Positions 35,985-47,097 of a stretch of DNA of 64,000 nt are shown here, piece by piece. The translations under genes and the position numbers were made by a program. How positions within the stretch are numbered: position 1 is the stretch's first letter; each line of letters opens with the position of its first letter. Origin of the DNA: PALSA-894 sp963734185 (lineage in GTDB: Bacteria; Pseudomonadota; Alphaproteobacteria; Rhizobiales; Xanthobacteraceae); the NCBI GenBank assembly GCA_963734185.1, contig CAVTGA010000002.1, forward strand, positions 1,240,001 through 1,304,000. Reading direction: 5' to 3'. The notes below the pieces were generated by a model that saw only the letters and a program-made list of their open reading frames with translations, was not told the origin of the DNA and ran no database searches.

Positions 35985-38597
35985 TCAAGCGGCCGCTGGC
36001 TTGGCAGGCGCCTCGACCTGGCGTGGCCGGCCCATGAGCGCGGGCTGGAACAGGATCGCCGCCGCCATCGTGCAGGCGAGCGCAAGCGCCAGCAGCTTGC
36101 CCATGCTCGACGTGCCGGGGTGGCTCGACATCCACAGGCTGCCGAAAGCGGTCGCGGTCGTGAGCGCGCTGAAGAAGATCGCATGCGTCAGGCTCGACTG
36201 CAACAGGTCGGTCTGCCCCTGCCGCCACGCCATCACGAAATAGATCTTGAACGCCACGCCGAGGCCGAGCAGGAGCGGCAGCGCGATGATGTTGGCGAAG
36301 TTCATCGGCTGCCCGATCAGGACGCAGATCTCCAAGGTCACCACGCCGGCAAGCAGCAGCGGCACCAGGGTCAGCATCACGTCGGTGAAGCGCCGCAAGG
36401 TCAGCCACAGCATGATGGTGATCGAGATCAGCGCCCAGGCGCCGGCCTCCCAGAATGCGCGCACGATGGTGTCGCCCGACTCCAGGATCGAGATCGGTCC
36501 GCCGATCGCGGTCGGCTCGGCGGCAAGCAGCTTCTCGGCGAAATTGCGCAGCACCGCATTGTCGTTGGTGTCGCCCTTGGGCGTGACCTCGACGCGCGCG
36601 CGGCCGTCGCGCGCGATCCATTCGCGCACCAGTTCGGGCGGCAGTGTGTCCACGGCGACGGGCTCGGCCTTCAGATAGCCGCGCAGGTCGTTGAGCACCA
36701 CCTTGAGCGGATCGGTGATGACCTTTGCGGCCGTCGCGCGCACCGCCGGGTCGGCCGCGGCGAGCTGCGTCATCGCGGCGGCAAGCCGCTTGGCCGCCGC
36801 CGCGCCGGCGCCCTGCTCGGAGCCGGCGGTCTTGTTGAGGTCGTCGGCGGTTTTCTTGAGCGCCGCGATGCTCTCGGCGTCGGTCGGCGGCGTCATCACG
36901 CCGTTGGCGTTGAGCCCGGGATCGAGCGCTTCGGCCAGTTCCTTGATCAGCGCAAGCTTGCGCTCCTGGTCGGTCGGCACGAAGAAGTTCAACGTCATCA
37001 CGCGCGCCACGTCGGGCAGCTTCGAAAGCTTGTCGGCGGTCTGCGCCGCCGCCTCGAGCGAAGGCGTCAGGACGTTGCTGGAGAATTCCCCGGTCATCGA
37101 GTTGCGCAGGTCGAGCAGGGTCGCGACCAATTCCACGTGCGGGCTGCGCAGGTTGATCGGGTTGAAGTCGAAGCGCAGGTAGAAGAGCAGCGGCGATCCG
37201 AGCAGGGCGACCAGCAGCGTCCCGACGATCACCGGCACGCGGTGACGGTCGAGGAAACGGTCCACCGGCGCCAGCGACTTGTAGCCGACCGGCTCCTTCT
37301 CGCCCGGCGGGTCGAGCACCATCAAGAGCGCCGGCAGCAGCGAGATGCTGAGGAAGAACGCGACCGCCATGCCGAACCCGGCGATCAGGCCGAGCTCGGA
37401 GACACCGCGGTAGTCGGTCGGCACGAACGACAGGAAGCCGGCCGCGGTGGCGGCGCCGGCGAGCGTCAGCGGCGGCCCGGCCTTCTCGGCCGCCGCCAGC
37501 AGCGCCTTGTACAGGTCGTTGAGCTCGTAGCGCTCGGCCCGATAGCGCACCGCGAACTGGATGCCGAAGTCGACGCCCAGCCCGACGAACAGCACCGCGA
37601 ACGCGACCGAGATCAGCGTGAGCTGCCCAACCATCATCAGGCCGACCGCGGCCGTGATGGCCAACCCGACGAACAGGTTGACCGCTACGGCGAAGATGAT
37701 CTTGGACGAGCGCAGCGCGAACCAGAGGATGAGCAGCACCACCGCGACGGTCGCGAGACTGTTGACCAGCGCGCCTTCCGCCACGGTGCCGAATTCCTCG
37801 TCCGCCATCGGGACCGGGCCGGTGAGGCGCAGCTTGGCGTCGTACTTGGTGGCGAACCCGAGGTCGTCGGCGGTCTTGCGCACCAGGTCGGTCGCCGCCC
37901 TGCCGGGTTCGAGCGCGTGAAAGTCCAGATGGGCCCGGATCTGGACGAAGCGCCGCGTCTCGTTGCGCCCGTTGCTCTTGCCGTTGGCGGCGAGCGCGCG
38001 CCACGAGAAGGTCGTGGGCTTGCCGGCGATGACCTTCTCCACGGTATCGGCCGCGACGTTGAGGGTGCGGGTCATGTCGTCGAGGGTGACCTGCTTGTCC
38101 TCGACGCCTTTGAGCGCAAACGACAGCGTGTCGGACACGCCGCGCAAGGTCGGATCGCCCGCCAGCACGGTGATCAGCGGTTCGGCCTCGGACATCTTGG
38201 TGGTGATGTCGCGCAATTCGTCGGCGGGAAGGAACAGCAGCGCGTTGCGCTCGAAGAACTCGCCGCCGCCCGGCTGGCTCACCGACTTGATCAGTGTCGG
38301 AAAGTTCTCGAGTTCCTTGGCCAGCGCCCGGCTCGCCTCGGCGGTAAGCTCCGGCGTCGGGGCGTCGATGACCGCCAGGATCAGCTCATAGCGCTCCGGG
38401 AACGCCGCATCGAAGGCGAGATCGCGCTTGCGCCAGGAAAGATCGGGCGAGATCAGCTTGTTGATGTCGGTATTGATGGCGAAATGCTCGACCGCATAGA
38501 GGCCGGACACCGCGGAAATGATTAGCGAGGCGACAATCACCAGCCAGCGGTAGCGCGCGCAGACGTCGACGATTTTGACGATGGCGGTCTTGAGCAT
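35985..38597 (-). CDS. hpnN: Hopanoid transporter HpnN (RND superfamily)
   Basis: An 870-residue membrane protein. It has one N-terminal helix (about 15-35), a large periplasmic loop, and a five-helix bundle (about 275-420) with the sequence LFVGLGVDFGIQFAVRYRAER seen in the MMPL/RND group. A second loop and bundle follow (about 690-865). This twofold layout and length match HpnN, which moves hopanoids from the inner to the outer membrane. It is divergent from dxs and sits among other hopanoid genes. Confidence 0.9.
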   Translation of the reverse strand: MLKTAIVKIVDVCARYRWLVIVASLIISAVSGLYAVEHFAINTDINKLISPDLSWRKRDLAFDAAFPERYELILAVIDAPTPELTAEASRALAKELENFPTLIKSVSQPGGGEFFERNALLFLPADELRDITTKMSEAEPLITVLAGDPTLRGVSDTLSFALKGVEDKQVTLDDMTRTLNVAADTVEKVIAGKPTTFSWRALAANGKSNGRNETRRFVQIRAHLDFHALEPGRAATDLVRKTADDLGFATKYDAKLRLTGPVPMADEEFGTVAEGALVNSLATVAVVLLILWFALRSSKIIFAVAVNLFVGLAITAAVGLMMVGQLTLISVAFAVLFVGLGVDFGIQFAVRYRAERYELNDLYKALLAAAEKAGPPLTLAGAATAAGFLSFVPTDYRGVSELGLIAGFGMAVAFFLSISLLPALLMVLDPPGEKEPVGYKSLAPVDRFLDRHRVPVIVGTLLVALLGSPLLFYLRFDFNPINLRSPHVELVATLLDLRNSMTGEFSSNVLTPSLEAAAQTADKLSKLPDVARVMTLNFFVPTDQERKLALIKELAEALDPGLNANGVMTPPTDAESIAALKKTADDLNKTAGSEQGAGAAAAKRLAAAMTQLAAADPAVRATAAKVITDPLKVVLNDLRGYLKAEPVAVDTLPPELVREWIARDGRARVEVTPKGDTNDNAVLRNFAEKLLAAEPTAIGGPISILESGDTIVRAFWEAGAWALISITIMLWLTLRRFTDVMLTLVPLLLAGVVTLEICVLIGQPMNFANIIALPLLLGLGVAFKIYFVMAWRQGQTDLLQSSLTHAIFFSALTTATAFGSLWMSSHPGTSSMGKLLALALACTMAAAILFQPALMGRPRQVEAPAKPAAA

Positions 38598-38677
38598 GCC
38601 TGATCTTCAAATTACCTGAGCCGGATGGCATGCTTCAGGCACGCCGATGCCGCATCGCATTGAACAAACGGCTGTTT

Positions 38678-38702
38678 GCCGGGTTCCCATCGGGGACCCG
38701 GC
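38678..38702. promoter_or_regulatory. Strong hairpin in the hpnN-dxs divergent region
   Basis: GCCGGGTTCCC, loop ATC, GGGGACCCGGC: an 11-bp stem with one G-T pair. It lies in the 232-base space between the divergent hpnN and dxs genes, about 80 bases from the hpnN start. No T-run follows, so it is more likely a regulatory or leader structure than a simple terminator. Confidence 0.45.
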
Positions 38703-38829
38703 CTGGGTGGCGGTGATTTAGCGATTTTGCGATGCAAATTCAATCGTTGTGCGGTGAACAAAGATGGCGCAAACTTACCCCGTGCGGGTGGCCCTCGAAG
38801 GTTAACGCAAGGACAAAGAAGTCTCGATC

Positions 38830-40746
38830 ATGACCGATAAGAGCACAATTCTGGACCACATCACGACGCCCGGCGATTTGCGCCGGGTCGATGAGGCGAA
38901 ACTTCAACAGATTGCTGACGAATTGCGTGCGGAAACCATCAGCGCGGTCGCGGTGACCGGCGGACATCTCGGCGCCGGCCTCGGGGTCGTGGAACTCACC
39001 GTTGCGCTGCACTACCTGTTCGACACGCCGCGCGACAAATTGATCTGGGACGTCGGCCACCAGGCCTACCCGCACAAGATCCTCACCGGCCGGCGCGACC
39101 GCATCCGGACGATCCGTCAGGGCGGCGGCCTGTCCGGCTTCACCAAGCGCGCCGAGAGCGAATACGATTGCTTCGGCGCCGCCCACTCCTCGACCTCGAT
39201 CTCGGCCGGGCTCGGCATGGCGGTCGCACGCGACCTTAACGGCGAGTCACACAATGTGATCTGCGTGATCGGCGACGGCGCGATGTCGGCCGGCATGGCC
39301 TATGAGGCGATGAACAATGCCGGCGCCATGAATTCGCGGCTGATCGTGATCCTCAACGACAACGAGATGTCGATCGCCCCGCCGGTCGGCGCCATGTCGG
39401 CCTACCTGGCGCGGCTGATCTCGGGGCGCGCCTATTTGTCGCTGCGCGAGCTCGGCAAGCAGTTCGCCAAGCGGCTGCCGAAGTTCATGGAGAAGAAGTA
39501 CGCGCAGGCCGACAAGCTCGCGCGCGGGTTCTGGACCGGCGGTACGCTGTTCGAGGAGCTCGGCTTCTATTACGTCGGGCCGATCGACGGCCACAACATG
39601 GATCATCTGCTTCCCGTCCTGAAGAACGTGCGCGACTTCCGCGACGGCCCGATCCTGGTCCATGTGGTGACGCAGAAGGGCAAGGGCTACGCACCGGCCG
39701 AAAGCTCGGCCGACAAGTATCACGGCGTGGTCAAGTTCGACGTCGCGACCGGCGCCCAGGCCAAGGCCAAGTCGAACGCGCCCTCCTACCAGAAGGTGTT
39801 CGGCGAAAGCCTGATCAAGGAAGCGCGCAAGGACGACAAGATCGTCGGCATCACGGCGGCGATGCCGTCGGGGACCGGCATCGACCTGTTCGAGAAGGCT
39901 TTTCCGCAGCGCACCTTCGACGTCGGCATCGCCGAGCAGCACGCGGTGACGTTCGCGGCCGGACTTGCGACCCAAGGCTACAAGCCGTTCTGCGCCATCT
40001 ATTCGACCTTCCTGCAGCGCGCCTACGATCAGGTCGTGCACGACGTGGCGATCCAGCGCTTGCCGGTGCGTTTCGCCATGGACCGCGCCGGGCTGGTCGG
40101 CGCCGACGGTCCGACCCATGCGGGCGCGTTCGACATCGCCTACCTCGGCTGCCTGCCCGGCTTCATCCTGATGGCGGCGGGCGACGAGGCCGATCTGGTG
40201 CACATGGTGGCGACGCAGGTCGCCATCGACGACCGGCCGAGCGCGCTGCGCTATCCGCGCGGCGAGGGCGTGGGCATCGAGATGCCGGCGGAAGGCGCAC
40301 CGCTGGAGATCGGCAAGGGGCGCATCGTGCGCGAAGGCGGCAAGGTCGCGCTGCTGTCCTACGGCACGCGGCTCGCCGAATGCCTCAAGGCGGCCGAAGC
40401 GCTCGCCGCGCACGGCCTCTCCACCACGGTCGCCGACGCGCGCTTCGCCAAGCCGCTCGATAGCGACCTGATCCTGCGCCTGGCACGCAACCACGAAGTG
40501 CTGGTCAGCGTCGAGGAAGGCTCCGTCGGCGGCTTCGGCGCCCAGGTGCTGCAGCTCCTGGCCGAGAGCGGCACGTTCGACCGCGGGCTCAAGGTGCGCT
40601 GCATGGTGCTGCCCGACGTGTTCATCGATCAGGACGGCCCGGCCGCCATGTACGCGCAGGCCGGGCTCGACGCCAAAGGCATCGTCGCACGGGTGTTCGA
40701 GGCGCTCGGCAAGGAGGTGCGCGTCGAGACCATGCAACTGGCGTGA
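38830..40746 (+). CDS. dxs: 1-deoxy-D-xylulose-5-phosphate synthase
   Basis: A 638-residue transketolase-like enzyme. Visible are WDVGHQAYPHKILTGRRDR, the thiamine-diphosphate motif GDGAMSAGMAYEAMNNAG, VTQKGKGYAPAE, the pyrimidine-domain Glu in FDVGIAEQHAVTFAAG, and DRAGLVGADGPTHAGAFD. It condenses pyruvate and glyceraldehyde-3-phosphate in the first step of the MEP pathway. Placed here it feeds the hopanoid genes. ATG 38830 follows a GGACAAAGAAG region. Confidence 0.95.
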   Translation: MTDKSTILDHITTPGDLRRVDEAKLQQIADELRAETISAVAVTGGHLGAGLGVVELTVALHYLFDTPRDKLIWDVGHQAYPHKILTGRRDRIRTIRQGGGLSGFTKRAESEYDCFGAAHSSTSISAGLGMAVARDLNGESHNVICVIGDGAMSAGMAYEAMNNAGAMNSRLIVILNDNEMSIAPPVGAMSAYLARLISGRAYLSLRELGKQFAKRLPKFMEKKYAQADKLARGFWTGGTLFEELGFYYVGPIDGHNMDHLLPVLKNVRDFRDGPILVHVVTQKGKGYAPAESSADKYHGVVKFDVATGAQAKAKSNAPSYQKVFGESLIKEARKDDKIVGITAAMPSGTGIDLFEKAFPQRTFDVGIAEQHAVTFAAGLATQGYKPFCAIYSTFLQRAYDQVVHDVAIQRLPVRFAMDRAGLVGADGPTHAGAFDIAYLGCLPGFILMAAGDEADLVHMVATQVAIDDRPSALRYPRGEGVGIEMPAEGAPLEIGKGRIVREGGKVALLSYGTRLAECLKAAEALAAHGLSTTVADARFAKPLDSDLILRLARNHEVLVSVEEGSVGGFGAQVLQLLAESGTFDRGLKVRCMVLPDVFIDQDGPAAMYAQAGLDAKGIVARVFEALGKEVRVETMQLA

Positions 40747-40761
40747 GAGCGCTCCTTCAAC

Positions 40762-40847
40762 CGTCATGCCCGGCCTTGTGCCGGGCATCCACGTCTTGCT
40801 TGCTGAACCAAAGACGTGGATGGCCGGGACAAGCCCGGCCATGACGG
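40762..40847. repeat. Class A palindromic repeat (copy 5)
   Basis: CCGTCATGCCCGGCCTTGTG with its complement, then AAGACGTGGATGGCCGGG to CCATGACGG. Sits between dxs and ispH. Confidence 0.85.
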
Positions 40848-40865
40848 AGATAGGATGGTGCATGC

Positions 40866-40882
40866 CGGAATCGGGACACTAG
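40866..40882. repeat. Half copy of the class E palindrome upstream of ispH
   Basis: CGGAATCGGGACACTAG is the reverse complement of the left end of the palindrome at 45662-45736. Only one arm is present, about 40 bases before the ispH start. Confidence 0.6.
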
Positions 40883-40922
40883 CGTATTGATTCACCGCAA
40901 CAGGATGGGGTAAGCCCCGCGC

Positions 40923-41864
40923 ATGAAGGTCCTTCTCGCTCAACCACGGGGCTTTTGCGCCGGCGTCGTGCGCGCCATCGAGATCGTCGAGCGCGCGCTG
41001 GCGAAGTACGGCCCGCCGGTCTACGTGCGCCACGAGATCGTTCACAACAAGCACGTGGTCGAAAGCCTGAAGGCCAAGGGCGCGCGCTTCGTCGAGGAGC
41101 TGGACGAGGTGCCGCCCAACGCGGTGACCATCTTCAGCGCCCACGGCGTGGCGAAATCGGTCGAGGAGAAGGCCAAGGCGCGCGATCTCTCGGTGCTGAA
41201 CGCGACTTGCCCGCTGGTCACCAAGGTGCACAACGAGGGCAAGCGCTACGTCAGCCAGGGGCGCACGCTGATCCTGATCGGCCATGCCGGCCATCCGGAA
41301 GTGGAAGGCACCATGGGCCAGATCGCCGGGCCGGTGATCCTGGTGCAGAGCGAGGCCGACGTCGAGGCGCTCGATATTCCGCTCGACGCTCCCGTCGCCT
41401 ACGTCACGCAGACCACGCTCAGCGTCGACGACACGCGCGCCATCATCCAGGCGCTGCGGCGCCGGTTCGAGAACATCATCGGCCCGGAGACGCGCGACAT
41501 CTGCTACGCGACGCAGAACCGCCAGTCGGCCGTGCGCGAGCTGAGCGAGCACGTCGACGTGCTGCTCGTCGTCGGCGCCAAGAACTCCTCCAACTCCAAC
41601 CGGCTGCGCGAGATCGGCGCCGAGATCGGCGTGCCGAGCTACCTGATCGCGGACGGCAGCGAGTTGAACCCTGCCTGGGTGCGCGGCGTTGACGTGGTGG
41701 GCATCACGGCCGGCGCGTCGGCGCCGGAAGTGCTGGTCGAGGACGTGATCAGCGCGCTGAGAAGGCTCGGTCCGGTCGACGTGTCGACCTTGCCGGGCCG
41801 CGAGGAAACCATCGAATTCCGCCTGCCGAGCGAACTCGCCGGCATCCAGACGCAGACCGCGTGA
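40923..41864 (+). CDS. ispH: 4-hydroxy-3-methylbut-2-enyl diphosphate reductase
   Basis: A 313-residue protein. The three iron-sulfur cysteines are Cys12 (QPRGFCAGVVRAIE), one in LNATCPLVTKVH and one in RDICYATQNRQ. Also present are HGVAKSVEEKAKA and AKNSSNSNRLREI. It makes IPP and DMAPP in the last MEP step. Full length for the family, and followed at 38 bases by hpnH, so the two are likely co-transcribed. Confidence 0.95.
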   Translation: MKVLLAQPRGFCAGVVRAIEIVERALAKYGPPVYVRHEIVHNKHVVESLKAKGARFVEELDEVPPNAVTIFSAHGVAKSVEEKAKARDLSVLNATCPLVTKVHNEGKRYVSQGRTLILIGHAGHPEVEGTMGQIAGPVILVQSEADVEALDIPLDAPVAYVTQTTLSVDDTRAIIQALRRRFENIIGPETRDICYATQNRQSAVRELSEHVDVLLVVGAKNSSNSNRLREIGAEIGVPSYLIADGSELNPAWVRGVDVVGITAGASAPEVLVEDVISALRRLGPVDVSTLPGREETIEFRLPSELAGIQTQTA

Positions 41865-41902
41865 CGTTTGTCCGCCTGAAGATCAACCGAGAGAGCAGCT
41901 GA

Positions 41903-43045
<1,143 letters not shown>

Positions 43046-43668
43046 CGCCGCCTTGGCGCGGCGCGTGTCGAGCGCCGTTCCGATCAGAGCGGGAAGCTGG
43101 ATCGGCTTGCGCGCGAGCGAGCGCAGCACCGCCACGATGTCGGCACTGCCGTCCGCCAAAGTCACGCCGAGGGCCGCCGGCGGCAAACGGCGGTGCGACG
43201 GATCGGCCACCACGCGGAACACCGCGAACGGCAGCCCGCGTGCGGCCGCCATCTCGGCCGCGACATGCGATTCCATGTCGACCGCGATCGCGCCGGTTTC
43301 GACCTGCAGGGCGAGCTTGGCGGTGGGCTCGGCCACCGGCGCATCGACCCCGACGATCGGGCCGCAGACCGCGCCGGGATGGGACTTCAGGATGATCTCC
43401 GACCATAGCAGGTCGGTCTGATAGCGCGCCCCGCCGGCCAGCACCGCCGAAGCCACCACCCAGGTGCCGGCCTTGAGCGAGCGGTCGAGCCCGCCCGCGA
43501 TGCCGAAGCTGATGATGCCGCGGCAGCCTGCGTCGGCCGCCGCCTGAAGCGTGGCCGCAAAGCTGCGCCGGTCGCCACTGCAGACGACCCGTACATTCGG
43601 TCCGGCAGCGATCCGGGCTTCGAACCTCAAGCCCGTGACCGCGATCACGGGATAGCTGCGCAAGGAAG

Positions 43669-45648
43669 TTACATCCCCCAACCCACCGGCCCGCTATTGC
43701 CGCTCTTGAGATTGCGGTAGCGGGCCAGCGCCCAAATCGGAAAGAACTTGGCGTAGCCGTGATAGCGCAAATAGAACACCCTTGGGAAGCCCGTCGCGGT
43801 GTAGCGCGGCTCGTTCCAGAGTCCGTCGGTGCCCTGGTTGCGCACCAGGTAGTCGATCCCGCGCGCGACCGCCGGATGGTCGACCTCGCCTGCGGCCATC
43901 AGGCCGAGCAGCGCCCAGGCGGTCTGCGACGCGGTCGAGGGCGCCGCCTCGTAGCCGGCGTAGTCGAGCTTGTAGCTCGAGCCGTCCTCGCCCCAGCCGC
44001 CGTCCGGATTCTGGATCTGCGTGAGCCAAGCGACGGCATGGCGCATCTCCGGCGCCTTGGGGTCGACGCCCGCCGCATTGAGGGCACTTAAGACCGACCA
44101 GGTGCCGTAGATGTAGTTGAGGCCCCAGCGCCCGTACCAGCTCCCCTCCGCATGCTGGGTGCGCCTGAGATAGTCGATGCCGCGCGCCATGACGGGGTTG
44201 GTCTGCGGGGTCTCGCCGAGCTGCGCCAGCATCGATACGCAGCGCGCGGTGACGTCCTCGCTCGGCGGATCGAGCAGCGCGCCGTGGTCGGCGAACGGGA
44301 TGTTGTTGAGATAATAATAGGTGTTGTCGGCGTCGAACGCCGCCCAGCCGCCGTCGCGGCTCTGCATGCCCTCGACCCACTCGCGCGCGCGCGCGATCGG
44401 CGCGGCGAAGCGATCCGGCGCGGCCGCCGCCCTGGCGCGGTCCATCGCCATCACCACCACGGCGGTGTCGTCGAGGTCGGGGTAGTGCGGATTGGCGTAT
44501 TGGAACGCCCAGCCGCCCGGGCGCAGGTCCGGGCGTTGCACCGCCCAGTCGCCCTTGACGTCGAGCACCTGCAGCGGCTCGAGCCAGTCCAGTCCTTGAG
44601 AGACGCGCGTAGCGACGTCATCGCCGCCGGCTTCCAGCAGCGCATGGCAGACCAGGCCGGTGTCCCACACCGGCGACACGCAGGGCTGGGCGTAGGCCTC
44701 GTGTTCGTGCACCACGAGCAGCTTCTCGAGCGCAGCGCGCGCGATCGCGCGGCGCGGATCGTCCGCCGGGACGCCGAGCGCGTCGAACATCATCACCGTG
44801 TTGGCCATCGCCGGCGAGATCGCGCCGAGGCCGTCCTCGCCGTTGAGGCGCTCGGTCACGAATGCGACCGCCTGGTCGATCGCGCGTCGGCGCAGGCGTT
44901 GCGGGAAATACGGCTCGATCACGCGCAGCACGGCGTCGACCGCGCTGAAGAACACGAACCAGGAGCGCTTCTGGTGCGGCGCCTTGGCGGGCGGCCCGAC
45001 GCGGTGCGGTGCTTGCGTGAACAATTCGTCGATGGTCACGCCGCGCGGATTGCGCGCCCGGGGTTTCAGCGCCTGCACCACCAGCATCGGGATCAGGACG
45101 GTGCGGCCCCAGTAGGAGATCTTCGAGACGTGGAACGGGAACCAGCGCGGCAGCAGCATGATCTCGACCGGCATCACCGGCACGGCGCGCCAGCTGACCA
45201 CGCCGTACAGCGCCAGCAGGTAGCGCGCGAACACGTTGCATTGCGCCGCGCCGCCGCGCGCCAGGATCGACGCGCGCGCCCGTCGCATGTGCTCTGCCTC
45301 GGGCGAGTCGCCGATCATCTTGAGCGCAAAGTAGGCCTTCACGCTCGCGCTCATGTTGAAGTCGCCGTCCTGGAACAGCGCCCAGCCGCCGTGCTGCGCG
45401 CTTTGCCTGCGGCGCAGATAGGCGGCGATCTTGGCTTCCAGCGCGGCATCGGCCGGCTCGCCCAGATAATGGCGCAGCAGCACGTATTCGGACGGGATGG
45501 TGGCGTCGGCCTCGAGCTCGAACACCCAATGGCCGTCGGGGCGCTGTTGGTCGAGCAGCGCTTTCACGCCCCTCCGGATGCGCGCCTCGAGCGCGGGATC
45601 GGGCCGGCCCGGCACAAGCGGCGGAGATATCGTGGTCGTGCTGGTCAT
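43669..45648 (-). CDS. shc: Squalene-hopene cyclase
   Basis: A 659-residue cyclase. The DXDD proton-donor motif is DLDDTAV at 391-397. Multiple QW repeats are visible (for example QSAQHGGWALFQDGDF near 83, MQSRDGGWAAFD near 430, and QNPDGGWGEDGSS near 542). It folds squalene to hopene and diplopterol at the membrane. Also named hpnF in the hopanoid set. A palindromic element separates it from hpnE upstream; hpnG overlaps its end. Confidence 0.96.
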   Translation of the reverse strand: MTSTTTISPPLVPGRPDPALEARIRRGVKALLDQQRPDGHWVFELEADATIPSEYVLLRHYLGEPADAALEAKIAAYLRRRQSAQHGGWALFQDGDFNMSASVKAYFALKMIGDSPEAEHMRRARASILARGGAAQCNVFARYLLALYGVVSWRAVPVMPVEIMLLPRWFPFHVSKISYWGRTVLIPMLVVQALKPRARNPRGVTIDELFTQAPHRVGPPAKAPHQKRSWFVFFSAVDAVLRVIEPYFPQRLRRRAIDQAVAFVTERLNGEDGLGAISPAMANTVMMFDALGVPADDPRRAIARAALEKLLVVHEHEAYAQPCVSPVWDTGLVCHALLEAGGDDVATRVSQGLDWLEPLQVLDVKGDWAVQRPDLRPGGWAFQYANPHYPDLDDTAVVVMAMDRARAAAAPDRFAAPIARAREWVEGMQSRDGGWAAFDADNTYYYLNNIPFADHGALLDPPSEDVTARCVSMLAQLGETPQTNPVMARGIDYLRRTQHAEGSWYGRWGLNYIYGTWSVLSALNAAGVDPKAPEMRHAVAWLTQIQNPDGGWGEDGSSYKLDYAGYEAAPSTASQTAWALLGLMAAGEVDHPAVARGIDYLVRNQGTDGLWNEPRYTATGFPRVFYLRYHGYAKFFPIWALARYRNLKSGNSGPVGWGM

Positions 45649-45661
45649 GCGGTCTTTTCGG

Positions 45662-45736
45662 CTAGTGTCCCGATTCCGAAGTTCGCATGATTGTGCGGCA
45701 CCCTCGGTTGCGAACTTCGGAATCGAAGGACACTAG
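45662..45736. repeat. Class E palindrome between hpnE and shc (copy 1)
   Basis: CTAGTGTCCCGATTCCGAAG ... CTTCGGAATCGAAGGACACTAG: 75 bases with arms of about 25 bases and a short loop. It starts 14 bases before the shc ATG on the minus strand, so it occupies the shc leader. Confidence 0.85.
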
Positions 45737-45748
45737 CAACTTATTGGT

Positions 45749-45826
45749 CTAGTGTGGCTTTGGTTCAGAAGTCCGCATGTCGGACTCGCGGCGAGAATGA
45801 TGCGGACTTCTGAACCGCCACACTAG
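45749..45826. repeat. Class E palindrome inside the 3' end of hpnE (copy 2)
   Basis: CTAGTGTGGCTTTGGTTCAG ... CTGAACCGCCACACTAG, 78 bases with long complementary arms. It is an exact multiple of three and is read through by hpnE, giving 25 codons and the TAG at its edge. Confidence 0.85.
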
Positions 45827-47053
45827 CGCGGCGGCCTGGTGCCCGGAGCGGATCGCACTTTCGATGGTCGCCGGCAAGCCGGTCGCGATCCAGTCGCCGG
45901 CAAGGAACAGGTTGCGCCAGGCGGTCTTCGCCGCGGGGCGCTTGGCGTTCTGTTCCGGCGTCGCCGCGAAGGTCGCGCGCCGCTCGCGCACGACCTGCCA
46001 GGGCGGCATCGGGTCGGCGAGCCCGGCGACCCGGGCGACCTCGTCCCAGATCGTGCGCGCCAGCGCCTCGCGCGGCGTCTCGAGCAGGCGGTCGGCGCCG
46101 CTGATGGTGACCGAGAGGCGGTCATGGAAGGCGAAGATCCACTCCACCGTGCCGTTGACGACGCCGATCATCGGCGGGAAATCCTGCGGCGGCACGATGC
46201 GGTAATGCGCGTTGACGATGGCGCGATACTGCGACGGCGCCGAGATGCCGGGAACCAGCGACGCCGCGATCCATGGCGGCACCGCGAGCACCACGGCGTC
46301 GTCCGCGCCGAGGTCGATCGTGTCGCTGCCGAAGTCGAGCGCGGTCACGCGGGTTCCGTCGAAGGCAAGGCCGCGCAGCTGATGCGCGAAGCGCACCGGC
46401 TGGCCGCGCTGCTGCAGCAGGCGCAGCGCCGGATCGATGAACACCGCGGTCAGGCCGTCGCGCGCGATCAGCGGCCGCGTCGCCGCGCCGCCTTTGACCA
46501 GCGTCTCGCGGACGACCGCGCCGGCGAGCGCCGCCGAGCCCGCGGGCGGATCGATGTTCAAGGCGGCGAGCAGCAGCGGCTCGACCAGCCGCCGGTACAG
46601 CGGCCCGTCGCAGCGCATCGTCTCGCCGACCGTCTTGGTTGCCGATGCCCACAGCAGCGGCGCGAACCGCAGGTAATCGATCGGGCGCGTGCCGCGGACG
46701 CGGCGCGTCGAATCGAAGATCCACCACGGCAGCGGCCCATTATTGATGCGCAAGGTCCAGCGTTCGTCGGTGGCGAGGTCGATGAACGGAAACTCGGCGC
46801 GCGGCGGCCCCACCATGCCGCCCTCGGATCGAAGCGCGCGCAGATAGGCGAGCGCCGCATGGTTGCCGGACAGCAGCAGGTGATTGCCGTTGTCGATCAC
46901 GAGCCCGGTCGCGGAATCGTAGTACGAGCGGCAGCGCCCGCCGGCCTGCTCCATGGCCTCGTGCACGACCACGTCGGCGCCGCCTTGGCTGAGGCGGACC
47001 GCGGCGGACAGACCGGCGAGGCCGGCGCCGACGACGTGGATGGTGCGCGGCAT
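45749..47053 (-). CDS. hpnE: Hydroxysqualene dehydroxylase HpnE (FAD-dependent)
   Basis: A 434-residue flavoprotein of the amine oxidase/desaturase fold. The FAD motif VVGAGLAGLSAAVRLSQGG is at 7-25, with the partner stretch AGGRCRSYYD near 37 and the C-terminal FAD motif NLFLAGDWIATGLPATIESAIRSG near 385. HpnE reduces hydroxysqualene to squalene. The last 25 residues, from LVWRFRSPHH onward, are encoded wholly by the palindrome at 45749-45826, which also supplies the stop. The native end was probably near GHQAAA. Confidence 0.9.
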   Translation of the reverse strand: MPRTIHVVGAGLAGLSAAVRLSQGGADVVVHEAMEQAGGRCRSYYDSATGLVIDNGNHLLLSGNHAALAYLRALRSEGGMVGPPRAEFPFIDLATDERWTLRINNGPLPWWIFDSTRRVRGTRPIDYLRFAPLLWASATKTVGETMRCDGPLYRRLVEPLLLAALNIDPPAGSAALAGAVVRETLVKGGAATRPLIARDGLTAVFIDPALRLLQQRGQPVRFAHQLRGLAFDGTRVTALDFGSDTIDLGADDAVVLAVPPWIAASLVPGISAPSQYRAIVNAHYRIVPPQDFPPMIGVVNGTVEWIFAFHDRLSVTISGADRLLETPREALARTIWDEVARVAGLADPMPPWQVVRERRATFAATPEQNAKRPAAKTAWRNLFLAGDWIATGLPATIESAIRSGHQAAALVWRFRSPHHSRRESDMRTSEPKPH

Positions 47054-47097
47054 CAGAGCATGATTGGGCGAAGTTGAAACGCGAGGTGCGAGGCACT

